Assembly (NCBI GenBank): GCA_012845835.1 | Contig: JABAKD010000024.1 | Span: forward strand, 5,884,109-5,948,108 | Reading direction: 5' to 3' | From: Undaria pinnatifida | Lineage: Eukaryota > Sar > Phaeophyceae > Laminariales > Alariaceae | Length of the DNA stretch: 64,000 nt | Shown here: piece after piece, positions 36,090-49,200 of the stretch | How the letters are laid out: each line of letters opens with the position of its first letter | Numbering within the stretch: the first letter of the stretch is position 1 | Notes under the pieces: generated by a model | What the model was told of the DNA's origin: nothing | The model's database searches: none | The model's input: only the letters and a program-made list of their open reading frames with translations | Translations under genes and position numbers: made by a program

Positions 36090-36195
36090 TGCCTGGTCAG
36101 TAAAAATCCAGCGTGCTCCGTCCCGGCATTGAGGGGATGCGAGGGTCTATGGCCTCAAGACTTCGGCCACGCATGTAATTAGAACACACACACAC
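36090..36195. repeat. Dispersed fragment shared with 53405-53505
   Basis: CAGCGTGCTCCGTCCCGGCA, then GGGATGCGAGGGTCTATGGC, occurs in near-identical form at 53410-53475. Direction is the same. Confidence 0.65.
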
Positions 36196-36422
36196 CTCTC
36201 CCAAGAAACGACTGCTCCAGCCAGGAACAGGTGAGGAGCAAGAAAAGGAGACCACCTTGGGGAAAGGTCCATCTGGTTGCCGGGATGCCTGCTTTAAACC
36301 CACGATGCTCGCGTGCGTCGGAAAGGGGGGGCGTGGCAGTGCCGAGGCTTCAGGAAGGGACAGACGCGTTCACGTTTGCTAAGATGGAGGTGGCACTTTT
36401 TTCGCCAAAAGATTAGTCTAGT

Positions 36423-36480
36423 ATTGACCCGAAATTCGTCGAACTCACGGCTGACGTCCTTGAAATATTTTTACAAAATT
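36423..36480 (+). repeat. First-exon-like module, headless copy
   Basis: ATTGACCCGAAATTCGTCGA and ACTCACGGCTGACGTCCTTG match 60266-60320 exactly by eye, but the upstream start codon is absent here. Confidence 0.6.
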
Positions 36481-36842
36481 GTTACGGCCGACAAAAGCGG
36501 TAGACCCAAAAGCGTTGGAATACCGGGGGGAGTGCAACGTTGTTACATGGACCAATGAGTATGGAAGGCAAAAGCGAAATGCGCATGAGAAATACCGTTT
36601 TGTTTCTCTGCCTGGTGTTATTCTCTCAAGAGGTATAGCTTGGACGTTGGTATAACAAAATAGACCGTATGGCCAGCGGAAGCATGTGTTTGGTTCTTAT
36701 CATCCTACCAAGCCTTATGCACGACAGGTCAGGACGACCTCTGAACTCTGAATTGTAGTACGGAGTATCTTCCTCGGCATTCAGTCAAGCATTTCACCAT
36801 TCGAATGCCGCCCTCTTGGGGAGCTCGCCTAACGATCTGGTC

Positions 36843-37105
36843 GCGTGAACCTTTGCGACGGTAAGCCGTTCGCGTTCACGAGCTGGGAAGCATTTTCTGG
36901 TGGGATCAACGTACACGGACGTAGACCCCACTCAACCCCTAACCCTAACCCCAACCCCCCCAACCCCAACCCGGACCCAAAACGGGCGAGAAACGCGGCC
37001 GCGCCGCCGTTCGATATAGAGTTTTGTGTTTCCGACCTGCGCACCACCGCATAGCCCTCGGCCAATGAGAGAGCGTCCAGGCTACCCTCCAAGATCCGCG
37101 CGGCC
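36843..37105. repeat. Dispersed repeat with telomere-like core, copy 1
   Basis: Flanks GAGCTCGCCTAACGATCTGG and TAGCCCTCGGCCAATGAGAG enclose a core of CCCTAACCCTAACCCCAACC type (36940-36975). Pairs with 39238-39540. Confidence 0.8.
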
Positions 37106-37174
37106 ACATTCTCACGTCTGCTGATCCAGGCCGCGGCAGGGAGGGTGCTCCTTTTTTCACTGCCGGGGGTCTAA

Positions 37175-37400
37175 GGCAGTCTTGACTCTGTACCTTACTG
37201 ACGAAAAGGCTTTACGCGGTTTGCTGGGCAGCGCAGCTAACCATGTCATGCGCAGATTCATATCGCAAGGTTAAGACAGCAAGAAAGTTCAAGGACCGAC
37301 AAAACGGGACAAGTGGGTCACTCGCGCGAGTGACCCCGAGCCAACTGCAAGAAGAAGGCTCCAGAACAACATATAATCCCCCTACCGTAGCCTTGGTCTG
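37175..37400. repeat. Palindrome-containing dispersed repeat, copy 3
   Basis: CTGTACCTTACTGACGAAAA, TGCTGGGCAGCGCAGCTAAC and the palindrome GGGTCACTCGCGCGAGTGAC plus CC at 37316-37337, parallel to 24770-25032. Confidence 0.6.
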
Positions 37401-37431
37401 CTGTCCTTGGGATTTGAACGAAGCAGCATCA

Positions 37432-37696
37432 GACGCGTGCTACGATAGAGGTGCACCACTTTTTTTCTAACACTACCAACCCCTCTATTTGGGAGCTTAA
37501 GACCTCAGAGCTCTAAGGCAAAAAACTGGTTTGGAGAAAAACAAAACTGCCACCGCATGAAAAAATCCCATGCCCGAGGGACCCGACGAGAGTCAGACAA
37601 AAAAAACGACATATCTCCGACATTTTGGGGTTCAGGAGCCCCGTCATTCAGAAAGCATCTCAGACGAAAAGTGCTACCTCTATCGCAGCACGCCTC
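37432..37696. mobile_element. MITE family 1, copy F (best preserved)
   Basis: Starts GACGCGTGCTACGATAGAGG and ends TACCTCTATCGCAGCACGCC plus TC, 265 bp. Internal inverted blocks include TTTGGGAGCTTAAGACCTCA and the GGAGCCCCGTCATTCAGAAA segment near the right end. Confidence 0.9.
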
Positions 37697-37961
37697 AACA
37701 TTGTGGTGAATTCAAAATGCCGGTCGGCGCGTTACTCAGGGTCTTTTTTTTCTCTTTGAATCACTTGAGCATCGGAAAGTTTCTAGCGTAACCCAGGCTG
37801 GGGTTTACATTTTGTGACGGCATTGTTCTTCCATACTCGTTGGTTACTGTTAGGAATTGTTCGTTGGGTTGCAGTTTCGGGCGAAGCACAGAGCTCCTCC
37901 AGGGAGGAGTCTTTCGGGAAATCTAGGACACATGCTACGGTAGAAATTCACCCCACTTTCT

Positions 37962-38180
37962 GTTGCGAGCTTTGGGACCGCCCAAGTTAAGGGACCGTTT
38001 TTGCTTGCGGGACCTCCTCGAGCCATGCGGAACCTCCTCGAGTCACGGGACCTCCTTCATCCTTGCGGGTCCCGCAAGCCTCGAGGAGGTCCCGCCAGCC
38101 TCGAGGAGGTCCCGCGAGCCTCGAGGAGGTCCCGCTAGTAAAAACGGTCCCCCAACTTGGGAGGTCCCCTAGCTCGCAAC
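37962..38180. mobile_element. Nested long-hairpin element
   Basis: Ends GTTGCGAGCTTTGGGACC and GGTCCCCTAGCTCGCAAC are inverted. The arms carry CCTCCTCGAG on the left and three tandem CCTCGAGGAGGTCCCGC units on the right, so the whole 219 bp can fold back. No coding capacity. Confidence 0.8.
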
Positions 38181-38304
38181 GCAGCCCTGAATACCTCCCC
38201 CAAACGTTGATTTTGAGCAACCATTGTGATCAACAAACCCATGGCCTAGGTATACGAACAAAAAATATTTCGAAACAACAACGGAATTCCGACGATTTTG
38301 GGTC

Positions 38305-38395
38305 AACCCCTCTTTGGAGCCCCAAAACACCTCCCTATACTAAATCCAAGTAATTTTGTCCCCGAAAACGGGTTTGCTGTTGTAATAAAGGCGTG
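38305..38395 (-). mobile_element. MITE family 2, copy 1 (inverted)
   Basis: In reverse it reads AACAGCAAACCCGTTTTCGG, GGATTTAGTATAGGGAGGTG and ends near AGGGGTT. It matches the 89-bp family at 56875-56963. Confidence 0.75.
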
Positions 38396-39149
38396 AAGAA
38401 ACCCCCATAATTCAGAAAATATTATCGCCAAAACTGCCACCTCTGTCGTAGCACACGTCCCAGGTGCGCCCCTACCGTAGCATGCGCCATATCTTGCATC
38501 GAACACGAACAAGCTCTTACTACTGTAGGGCCTTGGCCAGGGTGCCTGCTTTGCGTCGACGAATATTGTCAAGTGTCGGCTGGCGAGGGGTGTAGCATCG
38601 TGGCCCAAGGACTACGATTTCGTAGGACGATGGTGCGTGGTGTTTGTCCGAACCAGTGTGACACGGAGGGTCTAATTGTGTGAGCAAGGGTCAAGCTGTC
38701 GAAAAGATTTTTGTCGTCACATTTAGGGGAAACAAGAAGTATCCCCGGCGAAGGGCGCCCTCCGGTGCGAGTACCCAAAACAAGGACGCCCTCCGGTGCG
38801 TGAACAACACCGATCAAACTTGCAACCCCGTAAGCACCGATCGCGGGAAATGGCAAAACATGGCCCCAATGTCGATGAAACCGCCACGCATCAAAACCCA
38901 TATATCTGTCCAACCCAGCCTTCAAACGGTAGTTACTAGTAGTACTAGAAACCCTCTTTATCCCGGGTGTTTTAGATAATCAGCCCGCATAGCGTGTAGA
39001 TCGAAACAAACATATCGACCGACAAACTGACCGACGGACCAACCAATCACGCATGGACGGACCGCCGGAACGAAGCATCGCCGGATCAACAATCACGCTT
39101 CAAACGACCTTCTTGTGGAGGGTGCTATCCAACCAAGCCGAATGGTCCA

Positions 39150-39215
39150 CAGGTAGACCGACCGACCGACCGACCGACCGACCTACGGACCGACCAACCG
39201 ACCGACCAACGACTA
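39150..39215. repeat. (GACC)n microsatellite
   Basis: About 12 units of GACC with minor interruptions. Related CGACCGAC strings continue upstream from 39005. Confidence 0.85.
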
Positions 39216-39237
39216 CAGAACTGTTCTCACGGAAACA

Positions 39238-39540
39238 TCCCGAGCTCGCCTAACGATCTGATCGCGCCAATCTTTGGGGCGGTAGGCTGTGCGCGTTTGC
39301 GAAATAGGAAGCACTTCCTGGTGGGATCAAGGTACGGCCGTAGATCCACCGCAACCCCTAACCCGAACCCGAACCCGAACCCGAACCCAAAACGGGCCAG
39401 ACCCGGGCCAGAATCACGGCTGCGCCGCGTTTCGATATAGTTTTCAAGATTCCGATCTGCGGACCACCACATAGCCCTCGGCCAATGAGAGAGAGAGTAC
39501 AAAAACTACCCTCCAAGATCCGCGCGGTCACATAGTCAGG
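39238..39540. repeat. Dispersed repeat with telomere-like core, copy 2
   Basis: CGAGCTCGCCTAACGATCTG, then a CCCTAACCCGAACCCGAACC core (39355-39390), then TAGCCCTCGGCCAATGAGAG and CCTCCAAGATCCGCGCGGTC. Matches 36843-37105. Confidence 0.8.
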
Positions 39541-39885
39541 TCTCCTGAACATTCCGCACCACCAACCTGATTTGCCTCTGCAGACACTAACCCAACGGGT
39601 CGACCGACGCATCAATCCACCAAACACAGGGCAACCACTGTTAAGATTGGACCCGAACTTTCGGGACGAAAACCTTGTTCGTTGCAGTAGTAAAACGGTG
39701 AAATGACCCTTTTTTCGGGGAATTTCAGCCAATCAACTTGAACGGCATTCATATCAATGAAATGCGATCAACCGACTGACCAATCGCATGTCAACCCCGT
39801 CATTATGTCGAAATCATTAGTCAAATCACCTCGAACGATACAGGGAGAGGCAAAAACCGGCAGATCGGGATCGGCGGAAGGAGAA

Positions 39886-39975
39886 ATTACGCGTCGGACT
39901 CGGGCATGGCATCTCGTGCGGATCTCCAGGAATCTACGGAGATGTGTCCGAAACGTTTCAGCACCCCAACGAACC
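39886..39975 (-). pseudogene. Decayed duplicate of the NPRL3 terminal exon end
   Basis: On the minus strand it encodes LKRFGHISVDSWRSARDAMP then ESDA and a stop, parallel to LLKSYSDILVETWRPERDAE then PEFDA-stop of the real last exon 130 bp away. Nucleotides around the stop (GACGCGT-A/G-ATTTTC type) are also shared. It lies downstream of the real stop. Confidence 0.7.
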
Positions 39976-40106
39976 GACCGTTCGATCGGCCAATCCCGCG
40001 TCAAACGACTAATAATCTGAAGACGCCTAACCAGTCAACCAGGACCACCTGCGCATGATCACCATATTCGAGAGATCGACGGACCAACGAACTGATCGAC
40101 GGAAAA

Positions 40107-40233
40107 TCACGCGTCGAACTCGGGCTCAGCGTCTCGTTCGGGTCTCCAGGTCTCTACGAGGATGTCGCTGTAACTCTTGAGCAGATGCTCCACCGCTTGC
40201 GGGTCAACGATGTCCAACCGCCACACCACCTCC
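40107..40233 (-). CDS. NPRL3 last exon
   Basis: Acceptor TTCCAACAG|G, stop TGA at 40107-40109. Encodes EVVWRLDIVDPQAVEHLLKS then YSDILVETWRPERDAEPEFD and A. The LL--Y--ILV--W end is typical of Npr3 proteins. Confidence 0.85.
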
Positions 40234-43200
40234 CTGTTGGAAAAAAGCACGACAAGATCGGATAAAACAAGGCGACGCGGAACATAAGACAAGAAAGGAC
40301 ACAACAACAAAAACGGAGCATTACCTAAATTCGCACAAGACAAGACAACACAAAACAATAAAGCACAGCACAAAACAACACAGCGCAACACAGCGCAACA
40401 CAACGCAACACAACACAACATAACACAACACAACGCAACACAACACAACACAACACAATGCAACACATCACAAAATAGGAGCGAGCAAGAACAAGAAACA
40501 AAGAACGTTGAGAGACATACTACAACCCGCGAGGTAGAGCGCTTATCCACGGTGTGTGCCGCGACACCCTGGGCAAAAAAAATAGTCAAGAAGAGGGAGT
40601 AGGGGCGTGCAGCAGTACAGCAGTACTGCAGTGGTATGGGCACGACTGCGGAGAACCTTCCCCCCCGCCGCCGAATCCCCCCCCCGCCCCCCCTCCACCT
40701 GTTCCCTTCCCCCTCCGTAACCCTCTCCCCCCCCAGGAAACAAGATAATGCTACAAATACGTGCGTATGGCAACAGCTCAGCGGAAAAAGGCGTCACAGC
40801 GTCAAATATCAAGACGCATGCAAGGATATTGGCCGCACCTAATTTTTGCGAAGTCAGGAGCTCCCTACCCCACCAAAAACTCATACCAGTTCGACAATAA
40901 ACATGAGCTCGAAACGACTAATGCTTGCAAAAATGTGCGAATTTTCAATGTCTTACGGAAAGGGGCGTCAAATAGACATCGCCGGGTCAACCAGCCCATG
41001 TTTCAATATTTTTGATCTAGCTGCCTCGTGAAACGATTACAAACGAGCCTTACCGTAAGTTCTTGGTGGCAGTGAGTGCCGCATGGCCTCAACTCCATAT
41101 CGACCTTGCCTCTACTTCGTGTCCAACTAACACATCTTGTCGGACTGGCAAGAAAAAAAAAGTTTATCCCAATAAACGTTATCATAGAGGCCGAGTAGTC
41201 TACAGCAATTGTCCTACCCGAAGCTAAGCAGATTGTGCTCTGATCTAGTACGATCTGTGCCATCTGTACACGTTTCCACGTGGTGGTCTGTACACTATGC
41301 ATGATCTACACATGTCAAAATCCAATGCTCTGCAGGATCTATGGGCCAACAGATCACGACGTGTTCAACGTCTTCAGCGTCACCGTATTAAAGCGCTATG
41401 ATATACCAAGGTTGTTCGACACGTACACGTTTCCACCCGATGCTCTGTACGGTGTGCATCATCTATAGACATGTCCCTAACCCACTGATCTGCTGCGAGA
41501 CCTAGGGCAGACAGATCATGGTATTACACGTCCGACCTCGGCAACAATCCAAAAAGTGATCTGTTAATAATGTCCTACCGGAAGCTAAGCTTTCCTCTGA
41601 AAAACGGGGCCAGCCTTCGCATCAGCTTTCCAGTTTCCGAGCCATCGTCGCGACTTCTCAAGTATTCCTCTGCTCGTAAAAGAAATGGGGGGCGCGGGGG
41701 AGAGCGGGCACCGTGTGGAAGGCGGAGAGGGGAAGGGCGACAAAGGTGAGCGGGGGGGGGGGGGGGGTGACCGAGGGAGATAATGGCGGTGAGGGAAGGG
41801 AGGGGGGGAGTGGGGGGAGTGGGGGGAGTGGGGGGGGCAAAGTAGAAAGAGATGAGGGAATGGAGGAGTGGGAGGTGAGGGGAGGGGTGGAGTGGGGGGG
41901 GCTGTGTTTTCCAGGCCTCACCGCATTCCGCGAGTGTCATGCACGTCCATCCTTCAACCCACAAATGTGCCAGTAGTGTCTGCGACTTGGCGCAGCTTCG
42001 AAAAAACTGCAGTGGGGGTCCCTCTATAGCGCCAGGTGAGTAGTGCCGGTTGCCTGCTATAGTGCCTGTAAAATCGCTTCGTACGGACGGGAACAACCTG
42101 TAGCGGCAGTATGCGAGTAGTGCCGGTTGCCGCTATAGTGCCCGGGTGTGTCCGGCTGACACATACCGGTACTAAAGCGGCAACCAGCACTACTGTATTG
42201 GTAGTCCACGAAACCTCTGTATTATAGCTCTTCTCCAAGAAACTTCCCAGTCGGACGTGGCCACGGTTACGAATAGGGGTGCAGTAATCATTCCTCTATA
42301 GTACCGGTTTGTGCACTATATAGAGGTAATTACCTGCACTATATCGGCAACCGGCACTATTCGGCATACAACCACTACTGGATTTTCTACAACTGTGGCA
42401 AGCGATTTCACAAGCAATAAAGCGAGAAACCGGCCCTACCCAAGCCGCACTGTAGATGGACCACTAACGTAGTGTGTGTAGTCGAGAATATTGTCACCAA
42501 TTTGTCAAAAAGCTGAGTCAAGGTCTACGCGTCTGCGCAGCCCTCATCTGTGCTTCTCTCGGGATGGACGCATCTCACGGGCCTTCTAGGCAGGAAGACG
42601 TGCCCGCACATTATACGTGAACGCTTCCAAGGCTACAGAGCTTGCACATTTCACGGCAACCTATTGGTTGTTAAGCACTATCCACCGGCTACTCAGACAC
42701 TGCGACTACGTGGTCTAGTGAATAGCGCTATAAAACCGTTGGTACAACAAAAGTCGCGCTGTGAGCTCTTTTCTTCATGACAGCCACAGAAGGTGATTCT
42801 TCGAGTATCTATGCGTGTGCGCGTCTGTTTGCGTGAATGGAGTTGGCTTGATATCGTGGGGCGTCGCCAGCCGAAAAGGGGAAACACACGCTTTCCAGTG
42901 ACACGCATGAGCTACTGCTTCTTGCTGCAGCTGTATGCTTCGTGTACCTGGTATGAGGTCCCGACCATATGTGTGTGTATTTGTAGCATTGGACGTGAAC
43001 GTGGTGTCATCGTTGGATCCCCTGCTGTGCGCGAAACATACACACACCGGGACTACTGGCACAATGGCGAGATCCTGAAGCACGGCTGCCGCTGTACCGC
43101 TGCTGCTGTATTGCTGTATACCAGGTACTGATTGTGTGACTGCGAGGCTGAGCGACTGCTTTTGAACAATAAAACCCACCGCTCTTCTGGACCGTTTCGT

Positions 43201-46200
43201 GTGCCGATGACAGCACGCACCCCATCCCGAAGGAAAACCTTGCATGTGATACGAATACAAAAGCAGATCGTGCGGCTCACACCCGGCAACATGATCTATC
43301 GGCCATGCAGATCACATAAACCAGGGATCTGTCTGCCATGGGAGGCAAATACCTGGCCTGGAAGGCATATAATAGGGATCTGATCTGTCAGATGCGTGTA
43401 ATTGGTACGTTTTACGAGCCCCTCCAACTCAGGAATTATATCCCTGACCCCCCCAAAAAAAGACTCTAAAGACAAAAAACAAGTCGACAACCGAGAAGCC
43501 GGTGAACGATGCCATGGGCTCAAATATCGAACGAATAACATGAAAACCGACACAGGACGGTTTTCCAGCATTACGGGGTACTTCCTCCGCTACCCCCCTT
43601 GACAACGGCACCCACGTTATAAGTGAAAAGAAACGTCTTGAAAATAGTGTGGGGTACGTTTTCCAGTTCGAAGAAAAGGTTACCTAAAAGGTATATATAA
43701 TAAGGATTCTACCACTGCAAAAGTAATCCCATACAAATTCCACGTACTTTGTCTCAAAAACATGTGTGCGTGGTCTAAACGGGGTGTAACGCCTTCACGA
43801 CTGGGAACCCGTTTTTGAGGGAAACAACTTGGAGTTAATACAGGGAGGGGTTTTGAGGCTCGAAAAGGGTTAAAAAGGCCCGTCAATCATACCAGGTAAC
43901 TATTTTGGCCAAAAAGCGCTCTGCCATCCTGTGACAAACCTTCAAATGGCTCCAGCGACGGAGTTTGGAGCCGGCTGTACCCCGTCGCTTCCACGCCGTT
44001 CGACCCCACATTCGATCCGTAGCTCGCCCCCCCCGCCCCGCCCCCCGCCCCCCCCGCCGCTGGCGCCGCCACTGCCGCCCCCTCACCTAATCCTCCCCGT
44101 CCCCCAACCCCAACCCCACCACCAACACCGCCACCACCCCCGACCCCCGCGACCCCAATGCTACCACCGCCTCCGTTAATACCTCCACCTTCGCTGTGTC
44201 TTCGCCTTGGGCTGATATCTTCGACAGCACCCCCAGTAGCGCTCCTGGCTTCCTCGGCAATAGTCGAGGGTGCGGTGTAGGTGTGGGCGTTGGTGTTTGC
44301 AGGGGCAGCATTGGGGGTGTTGGCGTTGGCGTTGGTGTTGGTGTTGGTATTGCTGGTGTTGGCGCTGGTGTTGGTGTTGGTGTTGGTGTTGGTGGGGCTG
44401 GTCTTTGTGTTGGTGTTGGCGTTGGTGTTCGTGTTGGTGTTGGTGTTGCTGGCGGCGGAAGCAGATTCGGGCTGGAAGGGGTGCGACGAGGGCTCGGGGA
44501 TGCTGAGCACGATATACCGCTGCGACTGCACCAGAAGGTCCCGCCGCAACAAAAACGTCAGCACCGCCACCAGTACATGGCGTTGGGACTTGACGTAATA
44601 TTTTGCCGAAGGAGGTCGCAGAGGCGGCGGCGGGGGAGGGGGGGGGGGGGCGCATTCATTTGTTGCTTGCCTTAGTCATTGGACCATTGACCACGCATCC
44701 CTTTCGAGACGGAGCGAGGGGGCGGGGGGGGGGGGGGAGGGTTAAGAAGGAGGTTGTGGGGGTGGAGTTCCAGTGAAAGGTCGCGATGGCGGCGGTGCCG
44801 GCGGCAGCGGTGTGGCATGGGCGGAGCAAGAAGGGCGCTGTGGGCGTGGTCGATGGTGTCGGTGGCGGAGGGGCTGGGGAGGTGAAGAAGGAGGATGGGG
44901 GGGGGCGGGGGCGGGGGGCAGTGGTGGGTGGTAGCGGGGGGAGGGGGGGGGGGGGGGGTCACGACGGAGGCTGGCTGGGGGGCATACGGTTCAGTGGAGA
45001 GTAGCGGCGGTGGCGGACGGGGGGGGGGGGGGGGGGGCATTGCAGTTGTGGGTGGCGGCGGTAGGGGCGGTGGGAGCCGTCGGGGGGGTCGAGGTTCGGC
45101 AATTTGAGGGGGGGGGGTCACGGCTCTATTGTGAACAAGTATTGGCGCTATTTGATGAAAAAGAGAACTGCTATGGCGGCACGCGTCGCTGAGCATAACT
45201 TCCAGTTCTCCTAGCGTCAGGAGGTGGTAGAAGGGGAGATCACATGAAGGTGGCGGCAGAAGAAGGGCGGGGGGGCGAAGAGAGGACAGGGGTGGGGAGG
45301 AGAGGGGGGGCGGGGGCCTCTTAAGAAAAAAACTCAGGAGAAAGGTCGCGCTACTGTAGGCAAAATCACTCCAAAAGCGTGGATACCATAGAACACCCTT
45401 ACTGCGCGCGCGGCACGATCTTGAATAAGCTGTCGAAAAAAATATAAACCTCCGCCTATCACAGTCGCGGCGGCGATAGCACCGTGCTCACCTTTCTAGC
45501 TCCGTCCATGATTTCGGACAGCGGGCGATTCTCTCCAAAGCGGGTGAGCTCCTGCGCAAGGGTTAGCACGGAGGGGAGGGTGTACGTGCGCGTTTTTTTC
45601 GCATTAAACCGCTATTGTCGCGCATCGACATCCTGCACATCCAGCGTGCAGTGGGCGGGGGGGGGCGTGCTCATTCCGTGCGACGTAGTCTATCGGTCGT
45701 GGCATCCTTACAAAGCCATCGGTGAAATACAGAGGGGGGGCGGGGCGTAGTCAGTTGTTGTTCACCTTAGCGATTTGACCATTTACCACGCATCCCTTTT
45801 GAGATGGAGCACTGCAGTGGGTGGTGACGGAGGGGAGGAACAATATCGTGACGTAAAACTGATCGTGTCGGGTGGAGGACAAAACAAACCAATCGAGGCG
45901 GACTCTAAACTACCTGTTGGTCCTGCAAGACAACACAAGTGATTCGATACCGGCTCTAAACGTATCTATTGCAACTGTAAGTAAGCTGTGTATGCGTAGA
46001 TAAATGAACGCCGGAGTAGAAAAGTCGCAATCAAGCCGCCTCTCGTTGCCACTCCCACAGTATCACAAAGCCCACGCGTATAATATACACACACCTCTAT
46101 CAGCAGCCGCTTGGGAAACTTCGCCGAAAATTCCGCCATGACTGGAGAGAAGGGCATCGAAGCCCGCATCGCCGCCCTCGTCATCTAAGCGGCCAACGGA

Positions 46201-49200
46201 AACGAGGCGTGTGGGCGGGGGGAGGGGAGGAGGGTACTCGTTTCATGCGGGGGGGGGGGGGTGAGGGAGGGGGGGTGAGGCGCGGGAGGGGGCTCGAGTG
46301 TTCTGTTGTGGCCTGTGGTCCTGCAGTACCTTGGTATATTGAAGTAGGCGAATTGGGCGGAAATCATGGTAGCATGATCTCTGGACGGTACGCAGAGTTC
46401 TTTCTCACCATGTATCGGTTGGTGCCGCAAAGGGCGTCGATCACGCGCCCATCTCCCCAGAACACCATGTGACGGGCCAACCGAAGCATCTGCCCGGGCG
46501 AGCAACAGATCAGCGCATAAGAAGGGAAAATAACCTCGCCGACCAAAGTATCGTGGGGCAACCACCACCGAAACGTCAACCAGAGGACAGACAACAGAAA
46601 CGCGCATTTGTATACGCGCATGCAGACACACGGACAAATCTAAACGCACACACGTGCACACATATGCACACATTTACATACACGCGCATTGTTCGACCAC
46701 AAAGACCAGCACATTCCCGCACATACTCGCACATACACACGCACACAAGCACAAGCGCGCAATTACCCGCAGATACACGTACATGCACGCACATACACAC
46801 GCACACTACTGTAGTACATGTGCGCACATTCACGAACATATACACAAAAACAAAACCACGCAGCTTGCAAAGATGAGTATTAACCCTTAAATTGATCGAG
46901 CTCACAGCTGACGTAGCGAAACATTTAAAACACACACAAACGTTCGTAAAAATAAACGGGTACCTGGTACAGTGCACATAACCAGATAGAAATATAGATA
47001 CGTGTGTTGGAGGTGTTCAATGGTGGTGTGACATACACGGTACCAGAGAGGCCTGTGCCGGACGCTACGGCGGTTCATCGTCGCACCTCCACCGCACTAC
47101 TACCACCCTCGCCTAGAAAATTAGTCAAGGCTTTTCGCGGGTCGGATCACGTCTCGTGGGTCGGATCACGTCTCGCGAGTCGGGTCACGTCTCGCGGGCC
47201 CGCTCGGAACAGAGCGACCTGACCCGACCCGACCCGACCCGTGAGACTCGACAACATCCTGACCCGACCGGAGGTGACCCATGCCATTTCAATCAACCTC
47301 CTGGCCCGACCCGACTCGACCCGCGGGTTTTGGAACACCTCTTGACCCGGCCCGCGGGCCGAATCATGACCCGTGAAAAGCCCGTGAAAATTACAAACTA
47401 AACACGAAATAAGCACCTCTTGTACCTTACTATCAACATAAAATATTGATGACATTTCCGGGCAGAGTGGTAAACTTGTGTCGGCTGGTCGGTGTTACTT
47501 GCTGGGCTACTCGCGCGGTGGGCAGGTTGCTTTCTTGGCTGTTTCCCCCTATTCAATTTGCCACACCCCCGGGGTTTCCAGCCAACCACCTCCAGAAGGG
47601 AAACCTTGTACCCAACGTATAAAGGCACCTACATACAAGGGCTCTGCATGGGTGCCGGCAGGTATTCGCCTGATGCGAGTTTCGAAAGGTACGCAGAGCC
47701 AAGACACATGCTACGATAAAAGTTACACCGTTTTTCGGCCTGCAGGGTTCTTTACGTCAAGACTTCTATACCCTACCCCAAAACCTTATTTCGAGGAAAC
47801 TGAATGTGCAGTCAGATAGATGACCACGCCCATGGCCTATGGTGCACAAAACAAAATCGTGTGATGGCGCAAAAATAAATGGGGCGTATTTCCGACGATT
47901 TTGGGTTAAGGAGCCCCGTCATTCAGAAACCAAAAATGCCAAAAAACGGTATACCTACCTCTATCGTAGCGAGAGTCTCCAACCAATTACGGGGCGCCTT
48001 TTCCAGCTGACTGATGAAACCGATTTTTTCTAGGACCGTCGACTGACATTCATCTACAAGATTTTCTGAGCCTAACGCACACAAGATGACGACAGCTGCT
48101 CACATCTTGCTGCGCGAGTTTTCCAGCGACAGCTGTACTATCTCAGCTGGTCTTTTAAAATGGCAACTCGCGCTTCGCTCGTAATAAAAATCGGATACGA
48201 AAAGGACACGGCACCCACACACGTTGAGGACAGCTACAAATATCGCCGGCGGCCGTACAACACAGCAACTCGTTTCGCTAGCGCTACCCGCATGTCGTTT
48301 TTTGTCACAAGAAAGCGTCCCTTGGGGAGCTCATAGTGGACCTTAGACGTAGTTATGAGGAATACTACTAGACACATGATGCTGTGGTAAACCGGGGGGG
48401 GGGGGGGGACACGCCAGAACTCGTCACGGGTCATGACCCGACCCGGCGAGGTTTTCAAAATCTCGCGGGTCGAGTCGGGTTGGGTCAGGAGGTGTTAGAA
48501 AATCCCACGGGTCTGGTCGGGTCCGGTCAAGAGATTCTCGAACGTCATGGATCAGGAAGGATGACACCGACCCGACCCGACCCGGCATCGTAACCCAACC
48601 CGGGAAAAGTGACCCGACCCGCAAAAAGTGACCCGACACGGGAAAAGTGAGCCGACCCTGGAAAAATGTGACCCGACCCAAGAAAATTGACCCGACTCGT
48701 GAAAAGTGACCCGACCCGGGAAAAGCGATCCGGCCCGGGAAAGTGACCGACCCAGTAAAAGTGACCCGACCCGGAAAAAGTGATCCGACCCAAGAAAAGT
48801 GACCCCGCTCGTAAAAAGCAACCCAACCCGGGAAAAGTGATCCGACCCAACAAAAAGTGACCCGACTCATCAAAAGTGACCCAATCTGGGAAAATTGACC
48901 AGACCCGGGAAAAGTGACCCGACCCAAGAATAATGACCCGACTCGTGAGAAGTGACTCGACCCGGGAGACTCGGGAAAAGTGGCCCGACCCAAGAAAAAG
49001 TTACCCGACTCGTGAAATGTGTCCTAACCCGGGAAAAGTGACCCGACCCACGAGAAGCGACCCGACCCGGGAAAAGCGACCTGACCCGTGAAAAGTGACC
49101 CGACCCGGGAAAATGCCTAAAAAATAGGGCATAGCATGGGCACCTGAGATAGGTCCGTCTCGCTAGCATAAGCCATCTCTTCGAACGTCTGGTGTGGGTT

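Larger units (their letters stand above)
37927..38459. mobile_element. MITE family 1, copy G with two nested insertions
   Basis: Left end GACACATGCTACGGTAGAAA, right end CACCTCTGTCGTAGCACACG plus TC. The usual 260 bp is doubled by a hairpin element (37962-38180) and an inverted MITE family 2 copy (38305-38395). Confidence 0.85.

Noticed and set aside
44196-44675. Plus-strand Val-Gly and Cys-Trp frames
   Set aside because: Antisense of the hexamer and Gly tract in NPRL3 exon 12.
48424-49169. Long minus-strand frames rich in Phe, Pro, Gly, Arg
   Set aside because: They translate the 19-bp minisatellite in three frames. A CRISPR array was also considered, but there are no distinct spacers.
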